Counted from the stretch's first letter, positions 1 to 7,601 are shown. The stretch: DNA of 15,258 nt from Dehalococcoidia bacterium (GCA_002730485.1 PCAH01000150.1:1-15258); one strand, 5' to 3'. Notes: generated from the sequence alone by a model not told the origin. Numbers and translations: made by a program.

Positions 1-240
1 GACCGCGGCGTGAACTATCTTCTCGATCTGATGCTCCTGGCCCAACCGCGCCACCGAGTCGGCGTCGACTATGTCTCCCTGAACAAAGGTAATGTTAGCT
101 GCTGCCGGGCCGACAAAATCCTGGAGCAGTTTGTCCGGCCCGTTGATGTCAAAACTGACCACCTGATGGCCGTTGCTGGCCAGGTCTTTGACTATGTTTG
201 CCCCTACGAATCCCGTTCCGCCGGTCACGAGCGTTACCAT
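1..240 (-). CDS. NAD-dependent epimerase/dehydratase, N-terminal part (cut by window edge)
   Basis: The minus strand reads from an ATG at 238-240 to the window edge as 80 uninterrupted residues, starting MVTLVTGGTGFVG. This is the first beta-alpha-beta unit of an extended short-chain dehydrogenase. The GxxGxxG nucleotide loop is at residues 7-13, an acidic residue (Asp31) ends the second strand as expected for NAD preference, a GDI motif lies near residue 56, and VHAAV forms the edge of the next strand. Such enzymes epimerise, dehydrate or reduce nucleotide sugars and related substrates in the cytoplasm. The catalytic YxxxK lies outside the window, so the substrate cannot be named. A GGGAGG ribosome site lies five bases before the ATG, which fixes the start. 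The gene is divergent from the ABC operon. Family assignment is secure; subfamily is unknown. Confidence 0.85.
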   Translation of the reverse strand, partial: MVTLVTGGTGFVGANIVKDLASNGHQVVSFDINGPDKLLQDFVGPAAANITFVQGDIVDADSVARLGQEHQIEKIVHAAV

Positions 241-305
241 GTCGCCTCCCTAAGCAATGTTCCCCGGATATTTGCTGTCCAACCGTGCACAGCTATTCTT
301 AGTGC

Positions 306-334
306 ACTATGGTCTGTCATCGATCACTAGTCAA
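306..334 (-). promoter_or_regulatory. Probable sigma-70-type promoter of the epimerase gene
   Basis: On the minus strand a TTGACT (329-334; 5 of 6 consensus bases) is followed after exactly 17 bases by CATAGT (306-311; 4 of 6). Transcription would start near 299, giving a leader of about 60 bases before the ATG at 240. This is judged only by consensus match and spacing. Confidence 0.45.
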
Positions 335-390
335 TTAGAACTAGCGAACATTCCTACTCACGGCTGATCGGTTTTGAATTCCAACCTGGG

Positions 391-396
391 TATAAT
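391..396 (+). promoter_or_regulatory. Perfect -10 element (TATAAT) of the ABC operon, probably leaderless
   Basis: TATAAT lies six bases upstream of the GTG start at 403, so the expected transcription start falls on or next to the start codon. No Shine-Dalgarno-like sequence precedes the GTG. No good -35 hexamer sits at 16-18 bases; a TTGAAT at 374-379 is only 11 bases away. The arrangement suggests leaderless translation. Confidence 0.5.
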
Positions 397-402
397 ACCG
401 AT

Positions 403-1305
403 GTGGCAACGTTATTAGAAGCTAAATCCCTCACCAAGCATTTCGGACAGACCATCGCGCTGACATCTGTGGACTTTCAGGTGCATGATGGCATCACCGG
501 ATTGCTTGGCCCCAACGGCGCTGGAAAGAGCACCGCCATCAAGTTGTCCTTGGGTCTGCTCAGGCCCACATCAGGTTCCGCTGAAGTACTGGGTCAGAGG
601 CCTTATGAGGCCCTCGATATTCGGGCCAGGCTTGGCTACATGCCCGAGCATGACTGCCTGCCCACGGCCATCACAGCTTCAGAGTTCCTGACTCACATGG
701 TGCAGGTCAGCGGCATACCGCCAGCCCAAGCCAGGACTCGCGCGGCAGATATCCTGCGCCATGTTGGCCTGGAAGAAGAACGGTATCGGCCTATTGGCCA
801 GTACTCCACGGGAATGAAACAGCGGGTGAAGCTGGCCCAGGCGCTGGCCCACGACCCGGTGGTTGTCCTGCTTGACGAACCCACCGCCGGTCTAGACCCA
901 GGCGGTCGCGAAGACATGCTGAGGCTGATCCGGCGCACTGGCCACGATTTTGGTATCAGCATCATCCTTTCCTCCCACCTGATGGGTGACGTGGAAAGCA
1001 CCTGCGACCGGATCATAGTGCTGGAGGGCGGAGAGGTAACAGAACAGGGCGAGGTGGCCCACTTCACCAGCGAAACTGAGACTGTATTGATTGACGTGGA
1101 CGGCAACCAAGAGGAGCTGATCACAGCCTTGGCCGGACGCGGTATCAGTGCAGTGGTCGATGGCGTTTCTCTGGCGGTGGAACTGGTGACAGAAGAACAA
1201 TACGATGCCATCCGTGATTCGCTGGTGGAGGCCAATGTGCGCCTACGCCGAATGGCACCCCGAAGGCATCAATTGACCGATATCTTCCGGAGCGACAAGT
1301 CATGA
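403..1305 (+). CDS. ABC transporter ATP-binding protein (first ATPase of a four-gene ABC-2 system)
   Basis: This 300-residue cytoplasmic ATPase should power an ABC-2 type transporter. Walker A GPNGAGKST is at residues 36-44, the signature YSTGMKQR at 134-141, Walker B VVVLLDEP at 153-160 and the switch histidine in SSH at 192. The signature departs from LSGGQ, as is common in drug- and polysaccharide-type ABC-2 ATPases. The roughly 90 residues after the H-loop form the C-terminal extension usual for the group. The start is a GTG at 403 directly after a TATAAT; the overlapping ATG at 401 opens a frame that stops after five codons. The last codon overlaps the next gene by ATGA, so the two are translationally coupled. 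The substrate cannot be told from sequence. Confidence 0.92.
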   Translation: MATLLEAKSLTKHFGQTIALTSVDFQVHDGITGLLGPNGAGKSTAIKLSLGLLRPTSGSAEVLGQRPYEALDIRARLGYMPEHDCLPTAITASEFLTHMVQVSGIPPAQARTRAADILRHVGLEEERYRPIGQYSTGMKQRVKLAQALAHDPVVVLLDEPTAGLDPGGREDMLRLIRRTGHDFGISIILSSHLMGDVESTCDRIIVLEGGEVTEQGEVAHFTSETETVLIDVDGNQEELITALAGRGISAVVDGVSLAVELVTEEQYDAIRDSLVEANVRLRRMAPRRHQLTDIFRSDKS

Positions 1306-2225
1306 CCCAACGGACGGGCGAACTCTTCGATCTGGGATACCAGCACTATGACGGCCCCCGCGAGGGGCGGGCACGTGCCAGGAAGGCCGTGTTTTTCGAC
1401 GGGTTCCGGACCACCCTGGGTCTGGGCCGTGGCGCTGGTGCAAAGGTTTTGCCCATACTGTTGTTCGGCGCAGCAATGGCGCCAGCTGTGATACTGGCGC
1501 TGATCGCTTCGTTATCGGAAGGCCAATTGGACCTGCCAGGCCACCCTGAATACTACCAGATCGTCTCCATAGTCCTGCTGATCTTCGCGGCCATCATCGC
1601 GCCGGAACTGCTGTGTCCTGACCGTCGAAACGGCGTACTCAACCTCTACTTGGTACGACCAATGAGCATCGGCGATTATGTAGCTGCCCGCTGGTTGGCC
1701 TTCTTCGCGATTACATTGCTGTTGGTCTATTCAGGCCAATTAGTCCTGTTGGCAGGTCTGGTGCTTTCCGCCTCCAATCCGGCTGATTACGTCCAGGACA
1801 ATTGGCTAGACCTCCCCCGAATTCTCGGGGCCGGATTCCTGCTCGCCGCATTCATAACCACGCTGCCGCTGGCCGTGGCCGCCTTCACAGACCGTAGGGC
1901 CATTGCCGCAGCCTTTGTGATCGGGATATTCATAATCTCCACGGCCACCGCGGGAGCCTTGACCGAATGCCATGAACCACCGATCCGAGATGACGGCTCG
2001 AGGTGCGAACCAGTCACCGGAGACGCGGCCAAGTGGTTGACCATGGTGGACGTCACCCGGGTGCCCACCAATGTAAACAACATGATCTTTGATACCGAGT
2101 CCGGAGATACTCGCGACCAGTTGGTCGAAGAACTTCCAAAGATCGTACCCGTAGGTTGGTACATCATCCTGACCGGCGGACTTGCCACGGCCCTATGGCT
2201 CCGGTACCGGAGGTTGGCCGCGTGA
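1302..2225 (+). CDS. ABC-2 type transporter permease
   Basis: This 307-residue integral membrane protein is the partner of the upstream ATPase. A soluble N-terminus with the motif LGYQHYDGPREGR (11-23) is followed by about six hydrophobic spans near 49-71, 84-104, 130-155, 173-195, 199-220 and 282-301. The segment PELLCPDRRNGVLNLYLVRP (101-120) is the cytoplasmic coupling-type motif of ABC-2 permeases: acidic residue, RRxG, then a short hydrophobic stretch ending RP. A loop of about 60 residues between spans 5 and 6 holds two cysteines (223 and 235) that could form a disulfide outside the membrane. It overlaps the upstream gene by four bases (ATGA) and the downstream one by four (GTGA). Family is clear; transported compound unknown. 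Confidence 0.88.
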   Translation: MTQRTGELFDLGYQHYDGPREGRARARKAVFFDGFRTTLGLGRGAGAKVLPILLFGAAMAPAVILALIASLSEGQLDLPGHPEYYQIVSIVLLIFAAIIAPELLCPDRRNGVLNLYLVRPMSIGDYVAARWLAFFAITLLLVYSGQLVLLAGLVLSASNPADYVQDNWLDLPRILGAGFLLAAFITTLPLAVAAFTDRRAIAAAFVIGIFIISTATAGALTECHEPPIRDDGSRCEPVTGDAAKWLTMVDVTRVPTNVNNMIFDTESGDTRDQLVEELPKIVPVGWYIILTGGLATALWLRYRRLAA

Positions 2226-3163
2226 GCGAGTCTCAAATGGCAACTCAAAACTCTGTGATCAACGTGGACGGTGTTTCAAAATGGTTCGGCAACGTAGTAG
2301 CCGTCAACGACGTCAGTTTCCAGATCCAACCTGGTATCACCGGATTGCTGGGCCCCAACGGCGCCGGTAAATCGACCATCCTGCACATGATCACCGGCAA
2401 GGCATCGTGCTCCGAAGGCGAGGTCACGGTGTTGGGCGAATCGACCAGAGACAATCCGGGACTCTACCGGAAGGTCGGCGTAATGTCGGAACACGAGGCA
2501 GTGTACGGTTTTCTATCGGGCCGCGAATTCGTTGAACTCGCCGCCAAATTGCAGGGATTGACTCCAATCGCTGACGCCGTAGATCGGGCCATCGGATTGG
2601 TCGGGATGGCAGACGCCCAAGAACGCAAGCTGAGTACGTATTCCCGGGGTATGCGCCAGAGGATGCGGCTGGCTGCTGCCATGGTGCATGACCCACAAGT
2701 ATTGATCCTAGACGAACCGCTGAACGGGACCGACCCACGCCAGCGTCTGGACTTTCACGACGCCATGAACAGATTGGCTGATCAAGGCAAGACGGTCTTG
2801 ATCTCCTCGCACATCCTAGAAGAGGTTGAAACCCTCGCCTCAACCATATTGTTGATGGTGAGCGGCAAATTGGCCGCCGCCGGGGACTTTCGGGCCATAC
2901 GGGAGAAGCTGGACGAGCAGGCCTACAGGGTACGCGTGGTGACTGACTCTCCCCGTCGGATGGCCGCTGCGTTGGTGGGGGTCGATGACATCGATTCCGT
3001 CAGCGTCGATAACGACGCCGAATTAACGGTCTTAAGCAGAAACGCTGCCACGCTGCAAAGATCCATCCCCCGACTAGCCCAAGAACAAGGGATTAGGCTT
3101 AAACGGGTTGAGCAGTTGGACGGCTCTTTGGAGAGTATCTTCAGCTACGTGGTTGACCGCTAA
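2222..3163 (+). CDS. ABC transporter ATP-binding protein (second ATPase)
   Basis: This 313-residue ATPase is a diverged relative of the first one. Walker A GPNGAGKST is at 44-52, the signature YSRGMRQR at 140-147, Walker B LILDEP at 161-166 with Asp164 and Glu165, and the switch histidine in SSH at 197. After Walker B it reads LNGTDP rather than the usual SGLDP, and the Q-loop region reads MSEHE, with Glu where Gln is common; the first ATPase has MPEHD there. The start chosen is the GTG at 2222, which overlaps the permease stop as GTGA. An in-frame ATG at 2237 is the alternative. A longer frame back to 2156 would lie inside the permease gene and is not credible. The two ATPases probably form a heterodimer. 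Confidence 0.9.
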   Translation: MSESQMATQNSVINVDGVSKWFGNVVAVNDVSFQIQPGITGLLGPNGAGKSTILHMITGKASCSEGEVTVLGESTRDNPGLYRKVGVMSEHEAVYGFLSGREFVELAAKLQGLTPIADAVDRAIGLVGMADAQERKLSTYSRGMRQRMRLAAAMVHDPQVLILDEPLNGTDPRQRLDFHDAMNRLADQGKTVLISSHILEEVETLASTILLMVSGKLAAAGDFRAIREKLDEQAYRVRVVTDSPRRMAAALVGVDDIDSVSVDNDAELTVLSRNAATLQRSIPRLAQEQGIRLKRVEQLDGSLESIFSYVVDR

Positions 3164-3888
3164 TGGGAACGATATTCAGGCTATCCATCCGACAGCTTAC
3201 GGGCCGTTGGCGTGTCGCCCTGATCCTATTCCTGGCCGCGTTGCCGGTGGGACTGGCGCTAATAGACAATTTCACCGTTTCCGACGACCCAACGTTCAAC
3301 CGGGACTTCACCAACATCCTTCTGGACGGCATGTTGGTCGCCGGGATATTGCCCATCGTGACCATGGCCCTGGCAACCTCCGCATTTGGCAATGAGCTAG
3401 AAGACAAGACCCTGAGCTACCTGTCCCTGATGCCGGTGGCACGGTGGCGAATAGTGTTGCCAAAGGTATTCGCCTCACTGGCCATCTGCGGGCCCCTGTT
3501 GGTAGTGAGTGGTGTGATAGCCACTCTTCTGGGGTTTGACGGCGCAATCAGGCCCACAGTCGCCGTGGCGGTATCATTGGGTGTGGGGGTCATCGCCTAC
3601 GCCACCATCTTCACCTGGGCCGGACTGGTCACCACCAGAGCACTCCCCTTTGCCCTGGTCTACGTCCTGCTCTGGGAAGGCGTTATCAGTTCATTCATCC
3701 GTGGCGTTGATTACCTGAGCGTCCGTGGATACACTCTTGCAATCATGAGCGGACTAGACGAGTCCAGTTTCCCGGCCCTGGAAGACCGGGTCATTGAATT
3801 GCCGGTAGCCATTGGCGGTGCAGTGATCGTGACCGTGCTATTCTTGTTCCTGGGCGTACGGCGACTGAGCCGGATGGACGTCCCATAA
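3163..3888 (+). CDS. ABC-2 type transporter permease (second, shorter)
   Basis: This 241-residue membrane protein has about six hydrophobic spans near 18-35, 52-74, 102-123, 131-153, 160-178 and 213-232. The cytoplasmic segment FGNELEDKTLSYLSLMPVAR (75-94) is the ABC-2 permease signature: acidic pair, KTL, then a conserved short stretch before the next span. It begins with TAATG, sharing one base with the stop of the second ATPase, so all four genes are translationally linked. With two ATPases and two unequal permeases the complex is probably a heterotetramer. No substrate-binding protein is encoded beside it, which is usual for exporters. The 36 bases after it hold no terminator, so transcription could continue into the enolase-superfamily gene. 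Confidence 0.87.
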   Translation: MGTIFRLSIRQLTGRWRVALILFLAALPVGLALIDNFTVSDDPTFNRDFTNILLDGMLVAGILPIVTMALATSAFGNELEDKTLSYLSLMPVARWRIVLPKVFASLAICGPLLVVSGVIATLLGFDGAIRPTVAVAVSLGVGVIAYATIFTWAGLVTTRALPFALVYVLLWEGVISSFIRGVDYLSVRGYTLAIMSGLDESSFPALEDRVIELPVAIGGAVIVTVLFLFLGVRRLSRMDVP

Positions 3889-3924
3889 TCTTTCTACAAC
3901 CACCAGAGGTCACCCTAGCAGACG

Positions 3925-5043
3925 ATGAAAATCACCGATATCACCAGCGAAGTATTTGAGTGGGAGAGGCCTGGAATCTGGAACGGAGGCCACTTCTACG
4001 GGCCTGGGCGTCTCCACAAAGTCACGGTTTACACCGATGAGGGCATCACCGGCTCCGGCTGGAACGGCGGCACTGCCGCGGAACGCCCCCTGAACCTGTT
4101 TCCAGGTTATGTAGATTATTTCCGTCCATTGGTCGTTGGCCGCGACCCCATGGAGACCCGGTCGTTGGCCCATGATCTGGGTGAGAAACTGATCAAGATA
4201 CTGGGCCCTGGCGGCATCAACACCCAGGTACTGGCCGCCATCAACATCGCCTGCTGGGACATCAAGGGCAAAGCCACTGGCCAGTCAATTCACCAGATGC
4301 TGGGCGGGGCTCAAGACCGGGTACGCACTTACATCGCCGGCGGCTATTACGCTGAGGACAAGGGCCTTGAGGAATTGCAGGAAGAAGTGCGTTTCAATGT
4401 GGAGGAGATGCACGCCTCCGCGGTCAAGATCAAGATCGGCGACCCCAACATGGGTATTGTCGGTGACATGCGCCGGGTGGAAGCCGCCCGAACGGCCATC
4501 GGAGACAAGGCAACCCTGCTGGTGGACGCCAACTGCGCACTGGACCTGGAGACTTCCCTGGAATTCGCCAGACAACTGCCTCAATACGACGTCTACTGGT
4601 TCGAAGAGCCCCTGCCTATCCACGACTACGAGGGCCACGGGCAGCTTGCCGATGCCTCCAGCGTGAAGATCGCCACGGGTGAGAACGGATACCACCTGGC
4701 CCACTTCAAGACATTGCTTGACCACAAAGGCGCGTCCATATTGAACGTGGATGTGGCCATCGTACCCGGATATGACGTAGCGATGGATATCGCAGACCTA
4801 GCGGCAGAACGGGGCGTCTCAATCGCTCCCCACGGCTGCCAGGAATTGCAGCTTCCCTTGGTTGCCTCCATCCCCCACGGAGAGTTCCTGGAGATATACC
4901 CGGTGGCGGTGGACCCTCTGCGCACAGAGATGTTTCAACCGCTGCTGAAACCCGACGAAGACGGCTACGTGACGGTGCCGGACCGACCGGGATTGGGGTA
5001 TGAACTGAACATGGACCTGCTCAACCGGTATAAGGTCGGCTAG
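3925..5043 (+). CDS. Mandelate racemase/muconate lactonizing-type enolase-superfamily enzyme
   Basis: This 372-residue cytoplasmic enzyme has the full active site of the mandelate racemase subgroup. The N-terminal capping domain occupies about 1-125 and the TIM barrel 130-360. Visible catalytic residues are KxK at 168-170; metal ligands Asp201 (LLVDAN), Glu227 (WFEEP) and Glu253 (ATGEN); Asp276 (NVDVAIV) paired with the general base His303 (IAPHG); and Glu323 (LEIYP). Members abstract the alpha proton of a carboxylate, leading to racemisation or to dehydration of sugar acids. Sugar-acid dehydratase is the likeliest role, but sequence alone does not settle it. The start ATG is 36 bases after the permease stop. 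An AGAGG at 3904-3908 is rather far (16 bases), so the ribosome site is poor. A GNAT gene follows after 18 bases. Confidence 0.9.
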   Translation: MKITDITSEVFEWERPGIWNGGHFYGPGRLHKVTVYTDEGITGSGWNGGTAAERPLNLFPGYVDYFRPLVVGRDPMETRSLAHDLGEKLIKILGPGGINTQVLAAINIACWDIKGKATGQSIHQMLGGAQDRVRTYIAGGYYAEDKGLEELQEEVRFNVEEMHASAVKIKIGDPNMGIVGDMRRVEAARTAIGDKATLLVDANCALDLETSLEFARQLPQYDVYWFEEPLPIHDYEGHGQLADASSVKIATGENGYHLAHFKTLLDHKGASILNVDVAIVPGYDVAMDIADLAAERGVSIAPHGCQELQLPLVASIPHGEFLEIYPVAVDPLRTEMFQPLLKPDEDGYVTVPDRPGLGYELNMDLLNRYKVG

Positions 5044-5061
5044 GGGATTTCCAACCACACA

Positions 5062-5565
5062 ATGAGTGAAGAGAACGGAATCAGCATCAGACCTGCAACT
5101 CCGGACGACGTTGGCCTGGTACTACAGTTCATCAAGGGTCTGGCCGATTACGAAAAGCTGGCAGATCAAGTGGTGGCCACAGAGGCCAACATGTACGATT
5201 CCCTGTTTGGCCCCGACGCCAACGCTGAGGCGGTTTTCGCCTGCCACCGTGATGGAGACCCGAAAGAGGTTGGGTGCGCGGTGTTCACCCAGCACTATTC
5301 CACCTACTCGGGGAATTCCAGTCTGTACCTGGAAGATGTGTTTGTACTGCCAGAGTGGCGTAGCTATGGAGTGGGCCGTGAGTTGATGGCTTACGGTGCC
5401 GGATTGGCCCAATCCCGAGGCTACCCCAGGATGGAATGGTCGGTGTTGGACTGGAACGATCCAGCCATCGGGTTCTACGAGAACCTCGGTGCTGAACAAG
5501 TGAAGGGCTGGTTGACCTACCGTCTTTCAGGCGACGCCCTCAAGCGACTTAATCCTCCGGACTAA
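5062..5565 (+). CDS. GNAT family N-acetyltransferase, diamine acetyltransferase-like
   Basis: This 167-residue cytoplasmic enzyme should transfer acetyl from acetyl-CoA to an amine. The acetyl-CoA loop is at 93-105 (VFVLPEWRSYGVG), preceded by LYLED as in spermidine/spermine N1-acetyltransferases. FIKGLADYEKL at 23-33 and WNDPAIGFYENLGA at 131-144 also match that family closely, including the Tyr (139) that acts as general acid in eukaryotic members. Polyamines or related amines are therefore plausible substrates, but this is inference from motif likeness. The start is 18 bases after the enolase-superfamily gene, so the two are probably cotranscribed. Only an AGGGG overlapping the previous stop could serve as a distant ribosome site. 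Its stop is one base from the stop of the convergent gene. Confidence 0.88.
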   Translation: MSEENGISIRPATPDDVGLVLQFIKGLADYEKLADQVVATEANMYDSLFGPDANAEAVFACHRDGDPKEVGCAVFTQHYSTYSGNSSLYLEDVFVLPEWRSYGVGRELMAYGAGLAQSRGYPRMEWSVLDWNDPAIGFYENLGAEQVKGWLTYRLSGDALKRLNPPD

Positions 5566-5566
5566 C

Positions 5567-6085
5567 TCAAACCTTTTTGTCAGAGTCCAGATTGACTGAT
5601 CGGTCATTTACCAGTTCCTTTATGAAGCCTAATCCGATGATGCCAGCTAATAGTGCGGCCAACCCTGAGATAACCGCCAGAGCTATAAACAATATCCCCG
5701 CAAGGCCCATACCTTCAATTCGAATCACCGCTTCACTAGGGTCTGACGGGTTATAGCGGACCGATACGGAATTTCCGGGTGCGTAGTTCCTCAGATCTTT
5801 TTTCGCACTGTCTATGTTGCAATTAAAGCACCATCGGTTCCAGAAGGCCTTCCCGGAATAAGTCCGTCCCTCAACATCGTAGGCGAAATCAACAACAAGA
5901 GAATCTAGCCAGGTCGGCTCTCCTTTTTCGCGGCTCAGCACTGACGGCGAAATTACATTTCCCTGGACGCTGGGACAAGCAGCTTGCGCGTCTTTGAGTT
6001 CTTTAGCGTCTAGGACCGTATTCGAGAAAAAGAGGACTCCTATGACGCCGAGTGCGACCACGGCCAGCGCGACGGCGAACGTCAT
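5567..6085 (-). CDS. DUF3592-like two-span membrane protein
   Basis: From the ATG at 6085 this is a 172-residue protein. A first membrane span (residues 4-21) is followed by a beta-rich domain of about 105 residues outside the membrane and a second span near 129-152. The domain pattern matches DUF3592: VVDFAYDVEGRTYSG, then NYAPGNSVSVRYNPSDPSEA, the typical pG-x-V-x-V-x-YNPxDP block. Function of the family is unknown. The outer domain carries three cysteines, two as WCFNC (CxxC). A longer start at 6148 adds 21 residues but puts a polar, proline-containing stretch before the first span. Neither start has a clear ribosome site; 6085 is preferred because it gives the usual topology. The gene ends one base from the convergent GNAT gene. 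Confidence 0.72.
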   Translation of the reverse strand: MTFAVALAVVALGVIGVLFFSNTVLDAKELKDAQAACPSVQGNVISPSVLSREKGEPTWLDSLVVDFAYDVEGRTYSGKAFWNRWCFNCNIDSAKKDLRNYAPGNSVSVRYNPSDPSEAVIRIEGMGLAGILFIALAVISGLAALLAGIIGLGFIKELVNDRSVNLDSDKKV

Positions 6086-6248
6086 CGTATTTGATCGTCG
6101 ATAAGGGGGTTTCCCATAGCATAATGCTGCATCTGAATCCCTTGGCATTCAACGTCATACAACAAAATTTCATGGCTGATCGGTCAAGGAGAACGGGAGG
6201 TTCGGCATCCTTCACCATAGGGACACCATCATGATCGGTCTATAACGC

Positions 6249-7103
6249 CTATATCCCCTTGAACCACTGGCTGAACTGAGCTGCCAGGTCGGCGTCTCCG
6301 TCTATGGCCAAATGCCCGGCGGCAATGGCGTCGGCCGCGGCCATGCGCCCATACATCAGCAGGGCAAAGACATGGGTGTGGCAGCAGAAGGTCACATCAG
6401 CCGTGTCTTGGGATGTCTCTTCGTAGCGGAACTTGTCACCATCGACAACGATGTCGGTTGTGACTGGCAGCGGAGTCTTCACGTCAAAGCGGTAGCGCAC
6501 TGGCCGGTCCAGGGCCGGACCGGCCCAGAAAGCCCAGCGAAGGGAGCCCGAAGCGAACGATTCCTGGATCAGGATGATTATGGAGGCCAGGCCGGAAGCG
6601 GACAACCCGGATTTTTCCTCGATGGCCGAGCGTATATCCCACTCGTGGAGGATCACCTCTTTGAAGCGCAGGTCCACAAAGTTGCCGGCGGGGACGATGC
6701 TGCCAGGATGGTAACAAGGTTTGGCTTGGTCCCCGGGGCTGAGTCCGGTCAGGAGGTTGATCAGGTGGTTGTCCTTCTCGAGGTAAGTCTCAAGAAGCTT
6801 GTCTCCCAAACGCTCCCGCGCGGCGATGGACGACTTGGCCAGGGCGGCGGCGCTGATGGAAGGGTGGCCTGTCCCAGCCTCGGGCCTGCCTTCCGGCGGA
6901 GCTGATTCGCCCTGTAGGCCGCGGGCCACGGTTCCCGCATAGAACTCTGAATTACCGACCAGGTGGGCAACGACGTCAGCCACCGTCCATTCGTCGCAGG
7001 CGCTTTGACGACCCCACGCATCTCCGGGGAGATTCTTCAAATAGTCCTGGAATCGCTCTGATTCAGATTTGTATAGTTTCGCCCGTTCTTCGAATGCTTC
7101 CAT
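6249..7103 (-). CDS. Maleylpyruvate isomerase/DinB-like N-terminal domain protein with SCP2-like C-terminus
   Basis: This 284-residue cytoplasmic protein matches the family annotated as mycothiol-dependent maleylpyruvate isomerase-like. An N-terminal DinB-type four-helix domain (about 1-165) holds the metal site His47 (VVAHLVG), Glu149 and His153 (FKEVILHEWDIR, an ExxxH pair). A C-terminal domain (about 195-284), ending AAADAIAAGHLAIDGDADLA, resembles the SCP2-like fold that binds lipids or closes the active site. Experimentally studied members isomerise maleylpyruvate using a low-molecular-weight thiol, but most relatives have no assigned role. The start at 7103 has GAGGG four bases upstream. 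A longer frame back to 7175 is rejected because the likely promoter (7144-7172) lies inside it. Confidence 0.83.
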   Translation of the reverse strand: MEAFEERAKLYKSESERFQDYLKNLPGDAWGRQSACDEWTVADVVAHLVGNSEFYAGTVARGLQGESAPPEGRPEAGTGHPSISAAALAKSSIAARERLGDKLLETYLEKDNHLINLLTGLSPGDQAKPCYHPGSIVPAGNFVDLRFKEVILHEWDIRSAIEEKSGLSASGLASIIILIQESFASGSLRWAFWAGPALDRPVRYRFDVKTPLPVTTDIVVDGDKFRYEETSQDTADVTFCCHTHVFALLMYGRMAAADAIAAGHLAIDGDADLAAQFSQWFKGI

Positions 7104-7143
7104 CAATCCCTCGGTTCGCCCGTAAGATAATTCATGCGGAGAG

Positions 7144-7172
7144 AGTATAGAATCTCGACAATGTGGATTCAA
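7144..7172 (-). promoter_or_regulatory. Probable sigma-70-type promoter of the maleylpyruvate isomerase-like gene
   Basis: On the minus strand TTGAAT (7167-7172) is followed after exactly 17 bases by TATACT (7144-7149; 5 of 6 consensus bases). Transcription would start near 7137, some 34 bases before the ATG at 7103. It supports that start over a longer in-frame one at 7175. Confidence 0.55.
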
Positions 7173-7259
7173 CACTGTCCTCGCTGGGTGTTAATCCCTG
7201 TTGAAATTAGACTTGAACCGGTTCACATCAAACCCAGGTGGTTCAAATATGAGGTTGAG

Positions 7260-7601
7260 ATGAGATTTCTGACGATAGGGATGATTGGGCTTATTGCATT
7301 GGCTTTAGCGGCCTGCGGTGGCGGCGGAGGCACCGAGATCAAAGTCGGACAATTGGTATCAGGGGAGATCACATCCTCGGACACCGATGACGGCGAATGG
7401 AAATCCCAGACCTACGTGATCGATGTCGTTGAAGATATCTCGTATTCGTTTGAGCTAACCAGCCTCGGTGACGACACGGTAGGGATATGGAACGCCGAGG
7501 CCTCTGGTTATATCGTGGAGACCAATCTTATCGTTACCAACCACACCCAGACCTTTATCTTCCCGGAGAGCGGCTCTCAAAACTCTACTTCCAGAGCCTA
7601 G
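7260..7601 (+). CDS. Small lipoprotein with PPC-like domain, C-terminus altered by frameshift
   Basis: The product is 113 residues. A lipoprotein signal peptide runs to Cys19 (LALAAC), followed by a Gly-rich linker, so it should be anchored outside the cytoplasmic membrane. The body reads VSGEITSSDTDDGEWKS, then YVIDVVEDISYSFELTS, then VGIWNAEASGYIVE. This is the strand order of the bacterial pre-peptidase C-terminal (PPC) beta-sandwich, and it aligns without large gaps to the next gene. Alignment stops at GSQ, where this frame ends NSTSRA-stop. One extra A in the A run at 7579-7582 would restore a 21-residue tail (7583-7648) matching the paralogue. The start is fixed by GAGG at 7251-7254, five bases before the ATG. 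Function unknown; ligand binding or structural roles are possible. Confidence 0.72.
   Translation: MRFLTIGMIGLIALALAACGGGGGTEIKVGQLVSGEITSSDTDDGEWKSQTYVIDVVEDISYSFELTSLGDDTVGIWNAEASGYIVETNLIVTNHTQTFIFPESGSQNSTSRA

Noticed and set aside
401..418. ATG at 401 as the start of the first ATPase
   Set aside because: That frame reaches a stop after five codons; the GTG at 403 is the only start in the ATPase frame near the conserved N-terminus.
2156..2221. Longer N-terminus for the second ATPase
   Set aside because: It would overlap the permease gene by 70 bases; the GTGA overlap at 2222 fits the operon's spacing.
7104..7175. Longer N-terminus for the maleylpyruvate isomerase-like gene
   Set aside because: A good promoter lies inside it, its predicted transcript starts downstream of that codon, and the ATG at 7103 has its own ribosome site.
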